From the NCBI GenBank assembly GCA_973895155.1, contig OZ316895.1, positions 10,416,001 through 10,480,000 on the forward strand: DNA of 64,000 nucleotides, read 5' to 3'. Position numbers and translations under genes: made by a program. Below, piece after piece: positions 11,844 to 23,337 of this stretch; position 1 is the first letter of the stretch; every line of letters begins with the position of its first letter. Under the pieces are notes generated by a model. The model worked only from the letters and a program-made list of their open reading frames with translations, ran no database searches and had not been told where the DNA came from. Source of the stretch: Marsupella aquatica (taxonomy: Eukaryota > Marchantiophyta).

Positions 11844-12100
11844 GGGAACATTTAATGATTTGTCTTTTGTGTTTATTTCATTTTTTGTTGTGTTTTTTCC
11901 CACTTTATTCAGCTTAATGTGACCAAGGGGACTCACGGGCCTGGTTTTATGTGCACTGAACTTTGAGGAGAGGGGAACATTTAATGATTTGTCTTTTGTC
12001 TTTATTTAATTTTTAAAGTTTTTTTCCACTTCGTTCAGCCTAATGTGACCAAACCCCCTTTGGTCACGGGCCTGGTTTTATGTCCACTGAAGTTTGAGGT
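11844..12100. repeat. Tandem duplication, unit 129 bp
   Basis: Copies start with GGGAACATTTAATGATTTG at 11844 and 11973. They share TTCAGC.TAATGTGACCAA and CACGGGCCTGGTTTTATGT.CACTGAA. It is moderately diverged and non-coding. Confidence 0.65.
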
Positions 12101-12364
12101 TGGGAGGCCAACGGTGGTCAACCTTCTGGCCCTTGCCCTTACAACTCCTGAGTTTTGGCAATCAGGCCTGGCATGGGAGGGGGTTTTAGAGCACTATTGT
12201 CTTAGTTCGTTTGAGCCTTTGAGGGCCTCTCACATGATTCATGGAGATTTCCTTCTACAAATCACAAGTTTCGCATTAAACGGTGTCGCGTTGAGCCTCC
12301 TCCGTTAGCCGGTAGCTGCTGGTAGCCGGTATTTGCCTGCAGACTAAAATCAAATATGTAAAGA

Positions 12365-12640
12365 ATGCGCTTCTGTGCATCGGCAGTCCATGGGCTACCG
12401 GTTAACTCAGAAGAGTGGGAACTCTCAGGTGTTGGGTTCGAATCTCACTATGAGCTTTTTAACATTCACCCGCCCCAAAAGTGGGGTTCAGACGCCTCTT
12501 ATTACAGTCATAAGTTGAGTTTGATTCAAAAAGAGCTTACACACATAATCCCCCAAAAGTGGGGTTCAGACACTTCTAGTAACACACAAACTCTTTTTGA
12601 TTCTAGATGGGAACTGGCTGTTCCAGTTTCCGGTCAATAA
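12365..12640 (+). mobile_element. tRNA-derived SINE, second family, with repeated hairpin tail
   Basis: A-box-like TTAACTCAGAAGAGTGG (12402-12418) and B-box GGTTCGAATCT (12435-12445) form a tRNA-like head. It is followed by CCCCAAAAGTGGGGTTCAGAC, present twice (from about 12473 and 12551). The same hairpin-forming block recurs at about 21022 next to another tRNA-like head, so the two define one family. Confidence 0.55.
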
Positions 12641-12715
12641 TCACTACAATCCAAAGGAGCTACAGAACAGTCTTAAATACTGAACACGTTACTCGTAGAA
12701 GTGAGTTCATGGAGA

Positions 12716-12890
12716 CGGTCCTTGGAAAGTCATTAATGGCTTTCGGATGCCTGCTACTCCTCCCCTTCCCAGAAAAAACTTCAAAGTCAACATAAGGAAG
12801 ACCAGCCCCTGGAAAGTCATTAATGGCTTTGGGAAGTTTGCTGCTTGTCCAGTGTCCACTACCTGGAAAAAATTGAAAGTTATCATATGT
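12716..12890. repeat. Tandem duplication, unit about 90 bp
   Basis: CTTGGAAAGTCATTAATGGC (12720) and CCTGGAAAGTCATTAATGGC (12809) start two units. A third related block, CCTGGAAAGGCATTTATGGC, is at 20747, again next to the second SINE family, so this is probably part of that element. Confidence 0.5.
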
Positions 12891-15300
12891 CTTTTGAAGT
12901 GTAACAAGCTTGATCTAAACCCCACTTTATGGCAGGTTTGTGTAAAAGGCATGATGCCTCCAGGGGGCTTAGGACACTACCCCTCCAATATGGGGTCTCA
13001 CATATAGGACCGGGAGAGGTCTTCCCGAGAGAACACACTTGTCCGTGCAGAGTGTCTCAGGAAAGTTTGACGGAACCTGGTTTTTTGTGACTCAATTTCT
13101 TTAGGCCCATGATATGTGACTTCTGGCCCAAGGATCAGGCTGTGGCCAAAGTTTCATGGATATCAATAGTGCTCAATTCTGAAATGGCCTGTATGCATTG
13201 CAATTTTGAATGGTAACCAAGAATGCGTCACGCCAAGACCTCTGGCATTTTACTCATCAAATTTGAAACTGAGCTCCAACTAGACTAAAAGCAAAGGTTG
13301 AAGGATCTGCCACTTCTAAAGGAAGCTTGGCAGCAATGTGCACCCGCAGAGCATGAAAGGGAGAAAACACTTTTCAGAAAGGACCTGATTGGCGACAAAA
13401 ATCAGTGGAAGAAAGATTAAATTGAACAGACAGACGCAAGGCACAATCTGAAGCATCAAAGAAGGACATGTTAGATAGGATTCATAAAATCAAGCTTGAG
13501 CAGTTTAGTGCAACACAAACTAAGAAGTGTATGCGGATGGACCAACAACCCCCCCAGCAACACCAAATGATGATGACGCAAATGATCCACAGCGAGTACA
13601 CAGCTCATGTTACAGTTGTTCAAGAGCAAATTACAGGGGGGAAACCGGAGAATGATGAAGATGGTTGAATGTAGCTTGCCCACCAAATCAGGACCGCCTG
13701 TAGATCACAAAGACCAAGAGTACATGGAAGAAAGATTGCGCATTGATGTGTAAAGTCCATTCTTTTTAGAGAAATAGATCATTTGTGTTCACTAAATACC
13801 ACACAATTGTAGTTCCAAAATTTTCAATGAAGATTCTGGGAAGTTTTTAAAAAGTGTATGTGTGGATGTTGCCCAGTGACACACCCACATAAATTTCATG
13901 TTTAATAATTGCAATTTGCATTTCTGGAGGTCATTTCATGTACAATTAAGTGTCTTAGAGTCCAGCAGTACATTTTTTGTTATGCACACCTGTAATGCTG
14001 GAGGGAAGTTGTGATGTGGCCTCTACCCATACTTCATTGACTTCAGAGAGACAGGTCCACTCTCCCATATCTTCCCCCCAAAAAACAAGCCAAGGGGTCC
14101 ACAGCAAAAAAGCGTCAATGAAGGAAAAATTGAAGACAAAAAAAGTAACTTACAAAGGAGCCATGAAGGCTAACAGCCTACTAGTGGAGAACTGAAAAGC
14201 CTGGTAAAACTTTGGAGTAAAGTCTTGCCTGAACTTTCATAAGGTGAACCAATGGTTTTAAGTGCTCTCCAGGTGCAATGTTTCAAAAGTTGATTTTTGC
14301 AAATTAATAGAGTGGGACTTAAACAACTCTTTGACATCATTTTGCCAAAGTTTTTTTGGGAAATCATGTCAGACTTGAGCATTTCCTTGGTGTTATATTT
14401 GTGAAAATTACATGTGAGCACTTATGTAGAGTATTTCAGGCAATTTACACAATGTCACTTAAACGTCCACTTTAATTCTTTAGCTTTAGTACACAAGACA
14501 TTAATTGAATTCACAAGGCATCAATTGAATTCATAAAAAATGAGCATAGAGCATGCACATAGTAACAGATGTAAAAGCAGTTAAATGACCTTGAAAATTT
14601 GAGCTCAATGTTGGTGCAACAATCACAAAATTAGCTACCAAAATCATACCTCAATTCACTTCTCTACTTTTACTCAAAGTGACACTCAAAAAATTGACTT
14701 TGCGTGTCACACCCCGTAGTACTTCAAAATAAGGATAAAATGAACAGGGAAGTGACAGGGTCCAAGTACTATATATATATTATGTTGGTATTTTCAAACA
14801 AAAATACATGGAAGAATACTTCCAAAGAGTACACCTCATTGACTGACATACATAGCTGTACCTAAGATGTTAGAATTAGAAAAGAGTAAAAATAATCACA
14901 CAAGTCATGAAGGGTGGCAGGGACTCAGGAAGTATATCTGAAAAGCGAGGGGCTTGTCAGGGATATGTTAACCTAAAGGGTCCCATCAAGCCTTTTGCTG
15001 GATTATCTACATGCGAGTTGGCCGTCCACTAGAACCACCAGGGCCCACTATATTTGAGACCCCTAATTGACCACTTAAGTGATCTACTCTACCACTATGC
15101 GAGAGACTCCTGAATGAAATTCAGCCTCATTCTTGGTTTTTAACCTTTGGTTTTTGCGCACACTTCGGGCAGTGGCGCGCGGGCAGCGGGAGGGTATGGA
15201 GGGTATGGAGGAACAGCGGGACTGCGGGAAGGGCAGGATGGCTACGGGGACACGTTTTACAGGGACACGCAGCACTGAATCTCACATGCGAGTGGACTCA
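12891..15300. other. Intergenic, no gene recognised
   Basis: 13265-13670 has codon-like stretches in several plus frames (Q/M-rich segment at 13520-13600) but is broken by stops; a decayed gene is possible. 14766-14777 is a (TA)n run. The rest shows nothing I can support. Confidence 0.4.
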
Positions 15301-15303
15301 AAA

Positions 15304-15312
15304 ACTATAAAT
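15304..15312 (+). promoter_or_regulatory. Candidate TATA box of the cytochrome b561 gene
   Basis: ACTATAAAT lies about 280 bases before the start codon, which would leave a 5' leader of about 250 bases. It is a consensus match only. Confidence 0.3.
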
Positions 15313-15587
15313 GCTGTGCGAGTGCAGTCTAAGGTGCACATTATTATGTTTTCGGAAAGTTGGTCTCGAGTTCTCCAGCACTACTAATTAGACCCACTGA
15401 ATAACCAAATCATACTTCGCGCATTCTCGTCGTTCAAACTCTTCGGTTTGGACGAGCGATAAAGGTTTTACTCGTCGGTTCGGAGCGAGCGATAAAGTTT
15501 TTGTTTAAGACTTGTGTGTGTGCGAGTGCTGTCTTACCGCTCTCTCTTGCGCGCGAGGAAGTAGTGTGTGTTGCTGAAGTCGGAACA

Positions 15588-16583
15588 ATGTCGAAGCAAG
15601 CGCTCTTGGTCGCTGCTCTGGCGGCCGCAGCTGTGCAAGGCGTCGCGGCGCAGGCGGATCCCGACTTGAAATGGGCGCAGATGCACGGGTGGTTGATGTG
15701 GGCGGCCTTCGGCTTCTTCTTCCCGCTCTCGTTGCTCCTCATTCGGTACAGCCGACCTCAGCGCGATCCCACCTCGACTCTCTCGCCGGGTCGAGTGACG
15801 CTGCTGTTCTATCTCCACGTTCTCGTCACGGTACGTTCAGTCGCTGCAGTGTGCGCTTCTTCGCCCTTGCGGTAACGAAACAGGTCTAATGACAGTTCGA
15901 GTGAGCTTGCCGGTCGAGCGATTGCTGATTTGGATTGGATTGTTCGTGGGTGTGTTGCGTATGTGCAGATAATGGGAGTCGTGGCTGCGAGTGCTGGAGT
16001 CGCCATTCTGATCCATCGGGACGGAGGGAGCTTTGATTTCACTCACCAGAGGTTGGGATTGGCGGTCATGATCATTATGTGGATGCAGCCCTTCATCGGG
16101 TTTGCTCGCCCTGCAAAGTAAGTTACTGTTCTTGTTCGTTCACGCAACTGACTGTGTTGTCATGCTTGCACAGCAATCATGCGATCATTCAGGCATTGTT
16201 GACATTTCACTGATTAAGCCTGGTTTCACTAATTTTCTTCATCATACGTCGCCTTGCTGTGTAACTAACACAATCTGTACGAATGTTCTTGCTTTTGCAG
16301 GGGTGTGACAACGAGACCCCTGTGGTTCGCAATTCACTGGATCTTTGGCACGGGAGCTGTCGTCCTTGGAATCGTGAACTGCTACATTGGCATCAACGTG
16401 TACCAGCTTGTTTTCCAAGACAACATCAGATCTCTCAATATTGCGTTTTCTTGCCTCCTGGCATTCATGGCATTTGCTTACTTTTTACAGGATAAGTGGA
16501 GTTACATTTTGAACCAGAAGAATAGAGAAAGCGGTTCCATGGGGGTGAAATCATCTCAGACCATAGGACTTCAGAGCTTATGA
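15588..16583 (+). CDS. Cytochrome b561 domain protein (secretory, no DOMON domain)
   Basis: Transmembrane ascorbate-type b561 electron carrier, 224 residues. Exons: 15588-15830, 15969-16117, 16301-16583. The split Lys codon joins RPAK to GVTTRPLW. Residues 1-22 form an Ala-rich signal peptide. The core has about five hydrophobic segments and four His at family positions: H33 (WAQMHGWLMW), H77 (FYLHVL), H107 (FTHQRLG) and H143 (WFAIHWIFGTG), expected to bind two hemes across the membrane. A fifth His, H97, follows segment 3. It lacks the DOMON/AIR12 module and so matches the short b561 class of plants related to Arabidopsis At2g30890. Electron donor and acceptor cannot be read from sequence. 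Intron borders are GTACGT/GCAG and GTAAGT/GCAG. The start is the first ATG after an in-frame leader. Confidence 0.9.
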
Positions 16584-17640
16584 AAATTGTACGTAGTATT
16601 GCAGTATGGTAGAGGTTTCGTTGCTTCCTCCTATTTCTTGAGGACGAATGAAGAACTTTGCGGCGACACTAAATTTGTATATATTGGAGTAAAGGAAAAT
16701 TATTATCGTAGAACAGAAAGTTACTTTCTGTTCTATGAGAAACTACTTGTCTGTCTCTCGTGTGGGATTTGACCATGATCGTGTGCATGTTGTATCAAGG
16801 TCGGTAATATGCGCTTCTTCGTTCATTCATGATACACCAAACTTTTTGTTGTATGCGCTCGGGCCGAAATCGTGAGCATGTCTGGGTTTTGGGCTCGGTG
16901 GGTATGAGGAACATCAGTACAGGAGTGAAGTCAGTAACCCCACGTTGCGCCCACGTTACAGTCTTTGTCTGCTGTTCGTGGTCGGTCATGATCGTTTGCA
17001 TGTCCAAGGATGGGACTCGGTGGTTAGCTGTTTCCAGTTTTCAAATGTCAGTAGAAAGTCGAGGTTTAAGCATCATACGACGGCCGTCAACGCTTTGGTC
17101 ATGATTGTCTAAGTGTATGTGGACTTTTGATATCGAGTAAGTTGTCGCTTTCGCGTCGATCAAGAAGTGGCAACTCGGCTGTTTATGGTCGAAACCCGCA
17201 ACCAGACATAATAAATTATACTTTTACGGAGAATGTCCTTTTGCGGCATTAATTATATGTTTGACCAGCCGAGGACCTTAAACAATGGCAAAAATGTTTG
17301 GTCAGGGGACGACCTCACCGCTCGACACTATACAACCTTTTTGTGCCTTCGCGTTGCACTTATCGCTCACGTCTCTACTACTTTCCCTGTGCGTTGACAC
17401 GAGAAACATCTTACTGTTGCGGAGGATTTATGAATCTGAATCTGATGAGGCCTTCCTGTCTCAAGAGAAACATACTAAACTCGAAACGAAGGACAAAACG
17501 TGAAATTTCTATTCTGCACTTTGGAGAACAGCACAACACAAAGGAAGGTGTCAGAGAGGAAAAAGCACAAACGGCTGTCTTCGAGTAAAATGCACATGAG
17601 TTCGAGCAACTTGAGGGAAACCTATACAGTAGAAACCCGG
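16584..17640. other. Downstream of b561, no gene
   Basis: 3' UTR followed by unassigned sequence. 16829-17103 contains an imperfect repeat around GTCATGATCGTTTGCATGT / ACCATGATCGTGTGCATGT (16770 and 16985). Confidence 0.4.
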
Positions 17641-18047
17641 TCCATACTCGGGACTTCTTTGAAAACTAATCCGATCCAAAGGTAAAAGCATCGGATTCCC
17701 TTCGAAACCTCGGGATGGTCCTCGACCAAAAGCAGTAGCATCAACTCTACTTGGAAACTGCGGATCGACTCGGAAAAACTGTGAACGAAAGAATTTCCTA
17801 GGAAACTTCGCATTGACTCCGACAAAAATTAGAAGCATTGGATTCTATATTGGAACCTCGGATCGACTCCGATGCGAAATTAGAAGCACATTCATATATT
17901 CAAACGTTCCCGATTGGCTAGAAATCTCCAATACCAGCAGCTCACGAAAGAAACTCCAGAATCTTTTCCACCGTTGAAAGGAAATATAGTCGAGAGGATC
18001 TCCAGGATCTTCTCCACCAGTGAAAGGAAATATAGTCGAGACTCCAC
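17640..18047. repeat. Degenerate minisatellites, units about 60 and 46 bp
   Basis: 17660-17890 repeats GAAACCTCGG(A)TCGACTC with AAAATTAGAAGCA(T)CGGATTC-like linkers four times. 17954-18045 is a cleaner duplication with a period of 46: CTCCAG.ATCTT.TCCACC, then TGAAAGGAAATATAGTCGAG. Confidence 0.6.
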
Positions 18048-18610
18048 AAGTTGAATTGGGTTGGATACTTGGATTCGCTGGCAAGAGTGAATGAGTGATC
18101 GTCGTCGCAAAGCTCGCAAAGCTCGCGTCAGGTTAGCCGGGTACGTCGCCGAATGGCCACCAACAAGTAGTGGAACGATCCCCGTAGCCTCCATTGACGG
18201 CCGTGGTGCGCAGTACCCCACACTGCTGGAGGGCCGCAATCTGAGGGAAGGAGCTCGGGACCCGAACACCACACCACCAGCAAAACCGGGTCGATCCGTG
18301 GCCGCCAGAACAAAATAGTCTAATAATCACATTATTGTCACGTCTGTCCCTGAAGAAACTCTGTACACTACCACTGTACCGGTAGTAGGAGTACGCCTGT
18401 GTAGTTTCGATCCTGTGAAAACCATATCCGGGGCACGTGCCTCACGGCATTCTATCATTTGACGCCGATGGTAGTGCCGGAAGTGCGGAGCTCCAGTGTG
18501 GCAGTGTGATCGATGCCGTCATGATTCTAGATTCAACTAACGAACATGGTACGAGACTAGGAGGGCTGGAGGGACGGGACAGAATGGGAGCGGCAAATTT
18601 CACTCAAAAT
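18048..18610. other. Intergenic, nothing recognised
   Basis: Higher-GC sequence with short frames in several directions and no family motif. Confidence 0.35.
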
Positions 18611-18921
18611 TGGGCTGGAACGAGTGTAACAACCAATTCGGCCAGTTTATATATACTAACGTCATCGTGAGGCATTCTGGGCCATAACGCCCCCCAAACC
18701 GAGTGGTTCAGGAGCTATTATAGGCGAGGTTCATGATGATTGGAGAAGCCCAGTTCCGTCCATATATCGTTAGGCTTTCTTCCACTTCGAGTAATTTTCC
18801 CCAACGAGAAATAAAAAGTTTTTAGTACTATTGTATCTGGATAAATGAGCAAACAAATATACTTTCAGATACCTAAAATTGTGAGGAATGCCGAATTGGT
18901 TGTTACACTCGTTCCAGCTCA
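18611..18921. mobile_element. MITE with 32-bp terminal inverted repeats
   Basis: 18611-18642 and 18890-18921 are inverted repeats of 32 bp with one mismatch, built on CTGGAACGAGTGTAACAACC. The internal 247 bp is non-coding. CTCAAAA occurs at both outer edges (18603 and 18918), so the exact ends and the target duplication are ambiguous. A class II non-autonomous element is likely; the superfamily is undetermined. Confidence 0.75.
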
Positions 18922-19269
18922 AAAGGATTTACTGAGGATGCCCAAAAAGAAAGTAAAATAGTTTATGTTGTAGTGTTTCAGCTCAAAGGATTTACATGTT
19001 GAGAAATCTGTTAATCACCTTTTTAGATCTTGGGATAAAAAAAAACATTATTAACCACTTTAAAGCAAAATGAATTAGTTTTGGGTTACTTGGTCCTTGT
19101 GCCTCAATGCTTATTCTCTTACAGAGTGTCTCATGCTCACCCCTTATCCTTGGCTTTACAAAGTGGGGATTAGAAATGTGGGATTAGCATTATCTTGAAG
19201 CTTTTGTTTCTCACACCCCTTGGATTCCATCACACTCTTGGGAAGTAGCATAGGGTTTAAAGGGTCTGG
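18922..19269. other. Intergenic, nothing recognised
   Basis: 18978-18998 echoes the MITE flank (TTTCAGCTCAAAGGATTTAC). No gene is seen. Confidence 0.35.
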
Positions 19270-19555
19270 GTATCCATAACATAATTATGAAAATTCAACC
19301 ATAAAAGATAATATAAACAACAAATTTTAACAATTAAAGGATCCATGGGCATGATTTTTTATTATTTTATTTTATTTTTTGTTTTTTTGGGCATGATTGA
19401 AATAGAGGGTCTAAACAAAGAAAATTAAAACATTGAGAGGGGGTAACAATAATTTCAAAGTCCAAAAATATCAAGGATGCAATACGACAAAAATACATCT
19501 AAAACTCAATAAAACAAACTAACCTGAGTAGGCTCTCGAACAAGGTAACACCAGA
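19270..19555. repeat. Dispersed repeat, copy 2 (partner at 10850-11110)
   Basis: Colinear with copy 1 through TTTCAAAGTCCAAAA, AAAAATACATCTAAAA and AACCTGAGTAGGCTCTCGAA. It includes an inserted T-rich tract at 19357-19390. Confidence 0.45.
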
Positions 19556-19564
19556 AAAAACATT

Positions 19565-19895
19565 CTCAGTTACTACAGTAGGTTGTTTTGTAAATCCCCC
19601 CTCCACACTTATGGGTGTCCCTTAAGGGTATATGTATGTGGATGGTATAGGTTTTGTGAAGAGTGGATGGAATAGGTTTTGTGGGTAGTGGATGGGAATA
19701 TCTACTTGGCCCCTGGTTGTCCACTTTGCAGCCTTGATTTAATCCTCTCTCCCTCCTGGTGCAGGTCCTTGTTGGATCCATGGGGGCTCACCCTGAAATG
19801 CACTCTGATATGGGTTCCTGTATGTATGTCACTGTTGGGGTGGGGAGAGACTATGAGTGTTCTTCCTAGTTTCCGTCCACATCACAACAACAAAA
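19565..19895 (+). mobile_element. SINE, diverged copy of the 11417 element
   Basis: Matches the 11429-11762 SINE from the B-box side onward: AATCCCCCCTCCACAC, GGTTTTGTGGGTAGTGGAT, GGCCCCTGGTTGTCCACTTT, TGATTTAATCCTCTCTCC and TCCTAGTTTCCGTCCA, with an ACAACAACAAAAAA tail. The A-box half is degraded. Confidence 0.7.
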
Positions 19896-20700
19896 AAGTT
19901 AGTTTCTTGTAGCAACTAAGGTAGAATTTGGATAGCAATCCTGTTTTAGATAGTTTTTGATTCAGGGACATGCTTAGTTGGTTTATCTTGTATCAAGATA
20001 AAAGGACATATATCCTATTTTGTTGATCCTACTTACTTTCAAACATCATAATAAAGTTTCCTAAATACTATTTTAATATCCGAGCTTCACGTTCTAAGCA
20101 TCTGGATGCTTAAATATTAAAGTAAAGCCCAGATGGACCCACCATTTGGACATGGTGCTCCCATGGATCATCTTTTGGTGGTCCATGTGAGTTCTGGGCT
20201 TATAACTTGATGATTATGAGTCTCAAAATATTTTGTAGATTTTCACCTGCAAGGCAACTAGAGAAGGAGGAGAAATTAAAAAAACACAAACCCTAGTATT
20301 GCATACTGACACTATGAAAAATATTCTTACTAAGAGAATTTACCCCTCCAAATTCCATGATGAATAACTCAACCAAAATGACCAAAAGTTCATTGTCATT
20401 TAGATGGAAGTGTAGCTTACCTACTCCCCTAAAATCCCCTTAAAACTAAAAAGTATTTGAATTTATGGGCATCAAGTTATTACAATTGAACTCAAATGTG
20501 GTCCGTGGGGGTTTCAAAGGACCACCTAGTGGTCCACTGGAGCATTATTTTCCAGAAGCTTATGATTATCCATGTAAGAAGTAATGTTAAATCTACTGAT
20601 TCAAGTAAGATGTCCATATGATGATTTTCATGAGATTGGAGCTATACTTATTGCTAATAATTCAAAAGATATACATAATATTTGTCATAAGGCTCACAAA
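19896..20700. other. Intergenic, AT-rich, nothing recognised
   Basis: 20116-20220 and 20500-20570 share GTGGTCCA.GTG and CATTTGGACATGGTGC-like phrases but no clear unit. No gene is seen. Confidence 0.35.
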
Positions 20701-20860
20701 CCAGAGCACAATGGTGTCCAACAGTACTCATTCAGGGCTTTGGGTCCCTGGAAAGGCATTTATGGCTCTCCGTACCCACTGCCCGCAAAGTGCTTCCCAA
20801 ACCCCCCACAGAAACATAATATAAATACCATAAGTGATGCCCCAAGGATGTGTAGCAGGC

Positions 20861-21045
20861 TCTCGGTGGAGTGGTAGCCCAGTCAAGTGGGGAGGGCACA
20901 GGTTGGGGGTTCAAAACTTGCGAGTGATCCTCTCGGTGGAGTGGTAGCCCAGTCGAGTGGGGAGGCACAGGTTGGGGGTTCAAAACTTGTGGTGATCCCG
21001 TGTGCTTTTTACACAAACCCCACCCAAAAGTGGGGTTCAGACAGG
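20861..21045 (+). mobile_element. SINE with tandemly duplicated tRNA-like head
   Basis: Two 70-bp copies, 20861-20930 and 20931-20999. Each carries GGTGGAGTGGTAGCCCAGTC (A-box region) and GGGGGTTCAAAACTTG (B-box region), nearly identical. They are followed by ACACAAACCCCACCCAAAAG and TGGGGTTCAGACAGG, whose AACCCCAC/GTGGGGTT arms can form an 8-bp stem. The tail block is the one seen in the 12365-12640 element. Confidence 0.65.
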
Positions 21046-21199
21046 TTTTTGTGACTCTTCAAGAAATGTGTATTTTGGTTCTTGTGGGCAGAGGCTGTAT
21101 GAATGTCATTATTGACATTCCAGGGAACAGTCTCGCTGAATCAATGCTCTGTGCAATTTCTGAGCTGGTGTTTCCATTACCTGGGATGAGATGGTACTA

Positions 21200-22700
21200 G
21201 GGTTCAGTCGCGGAACTCGACTACCTTAACACTTAGCTCCGGCATCGCTGACTCCGACGCCGAGCTCCCTTATGATCCAGGCCCGGATAGGCCATCCGGG
21301 GAGGACTTAGCATGGGGAGACTTGTGGGCAATGAGACGTGGCACTAGCGAGGCAAGGGGCCAAGCTGGGGACACACACTAAGGACTTGGACTAGCCTATG
21401 GCTGGTTGAGTCAAGGGGAAATGGGCCAGGCTCAAGGGTGGCCGTCCGGACCATCGGATGGGCTTTGAGTTCTGAGGGCTTGGGAGTGAGCTCCTCTTGG
21501 GCCCAAGGCTAATGGAGTTGATGCCATTGGCAACGGACGCTTGGGGCGCAAGTTGTGGCCCCGAGCCGGGTTGGGCCGGCCGGGGGCCCCAAGCGGCGAT
21601 CAGACCTGAGGGCCTAGGCATGAGCACTGGGTCGGCCCGGTCACAACGGGCTAAGGCACTCCGCTTGCGGATGCCTATCAAGAAAGTTATGGGCGTTGCC
21701 AGTTGGTGGCGCACCCATCATGCGCGATGTGATCCGGGTTGGGGGCCGAATGTTTAGTGACCAAAGCTGGTCCGAGGGTGGCAGGTCTCCAGAAGCATAT
21801 ATGAGGGGAGTGGTGTCTCGCTGGGGGCTAAGGGCGAGCCGAAGTCGTGAGCCGCGGCGGTCGCAACACTAAGGGAAACCGTCAAACGGAAATGGCGATA
21901 TCTTTCCAACGGGAAGTTCGTTGGAGCACTTCTTAGGTGCATTGGAAAGCTCTTGAGGAAGGCTACGCCCTCCTGAGCTCAGCTGGGTCTGGGGGTGCCA
22001 TGGGTTATCGTGGTTTGCGGGTGTTAGCTCACCCGTGTACCAAATCTTGCCGAACAACAGCCAAGCCGCGTTCAGTCTCCCAAGGGAGCTTGCGTTGGGG
22101 AGGCAAGGCCAAGTAGGTATAGAGGCTGAGTCCCAAGAGCGCTCGGTCCCTAGACCATCAGTGGGGCAAACCGGGAGTCGGTGTTAGAGTCGGGGCTGTT
22201 CTGGTCCCGGCGTGTTGAGACAAGCTTGGGACAAGCTTTAGGACAAGCTACGCTATTTGGGCCATGAGCATGTCCTGAGGTCAGGGCGGTCAGTTGGTGA
22301 TGGATAGGTACGAGGGGGAACCCGGGCCGCGCCCTAGGAAGGAGCTGTCCTAGACGGACAGTGGGCGTGGGTTCTGGTTCCGGCTTATGGCAACGGGAGG
22401 ACCTATCGCTGACCTATTTACCAACGTCTGTTGAGCTTGAGTTAGGATGCTAGACTTGGCGAGTTCTGGATCCGAAGGGGTTACTTACCAAGGTGCTTGG
22501 TTTTTTGTGCAGACAGTGAGGACCGTTGAGTAGCGGTCATGTAGGTGAGCAAGTGCGGCTTCGTATGGGAGTGGCCGCTGGTGGTGCTAGAGGCACTTGG
22601 ATGCTTGCTCGAGGTATTCCGTGGAGGCGTTCGAGCATCAAGGGCACTTAGGCGCAAGTGCTGGGATTGGTGAGGGCGCTGGGTGGCAAGGTCCACCACT
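21200..22700. repeat. GC-rich repeat, probable LTR-element remnant
   Basis: The sequence differs in composition from its surroundings. Block 21395-21510 (GGTGGCCGTCCGGACCA.., TTTGAGTTCTGAGG.., GAGCTCCTCTTGGG) recurs inverted at 31565-31690, so it is a dispersed family. No pol or gag frames were recognised. Confidence 0.45.
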
Positions 22701-22719
22701 GGTTGTCAGCCTTGGGGGA

Positions 22720-23337
22720 TAATAGTGTTTGCGGTTATTTGTGAAAAATTTAGCTAGTCCCATTATTAGTGTTGGTGATCCAGAGATGGAGAATCAGGGT
22801 GGTGTTAATATCTACTGTGGGGATTTTTGAGGGAAACCTGGAGCGGATGATTATGGTTTCTCGTCGTAATTATGGTTTCAACTGATCAATGGGTGATGGA
22901 AGAGCTTCATCTAAATTCCTCTCCAGACCTATGAAAGTTTGTACAAAGTCATTCTGAATCGTTGGTTTGGTTCCTATCTTGGGGAATAGTTGGATTTTAG
23001 TGTTAGTGCTGGTTCTTTGCAATTGGTTCATCCACTAAGGATGTTTGCTAGTGGAGAGTCACTGACTCAGATCTTTACACTGGATCTCTTCCTATACTCT
23101 GGACTGAGTTTTTAGCCCTCACTTTTGCGGTAATTGTTTAGTTGGTTCCCCTTGGGTGTGTGATGTGTTGTCAACTTGCACCTGTAGTTGTGTTTTTCTT
23201 CCTTTCCCTCTTAATAACTTGTTTGGTCTTTGAGTGGTTTGTGGGTTTTTGACCTTTTGGGGGTCTGGCTTGTGACTCCCAGTTTCTATTGGGTTTCCTT
23301 TTTGTACAAGTAAAGTGCTCCTTTCAAGAAAAAATAG
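22720..23337 (+). mobile_element. Possible LINE 3' fragment
   Basis: Ends in GGGTTTCCTTTTTGTACAAG, TAAAGTGCTCC and AAGAAAAAA, like the 9020-9156 tail. No reverse transcriptase motif remains in the visible 600 bases, so the assignment rests on the tail alone. Confidence 0.3.
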
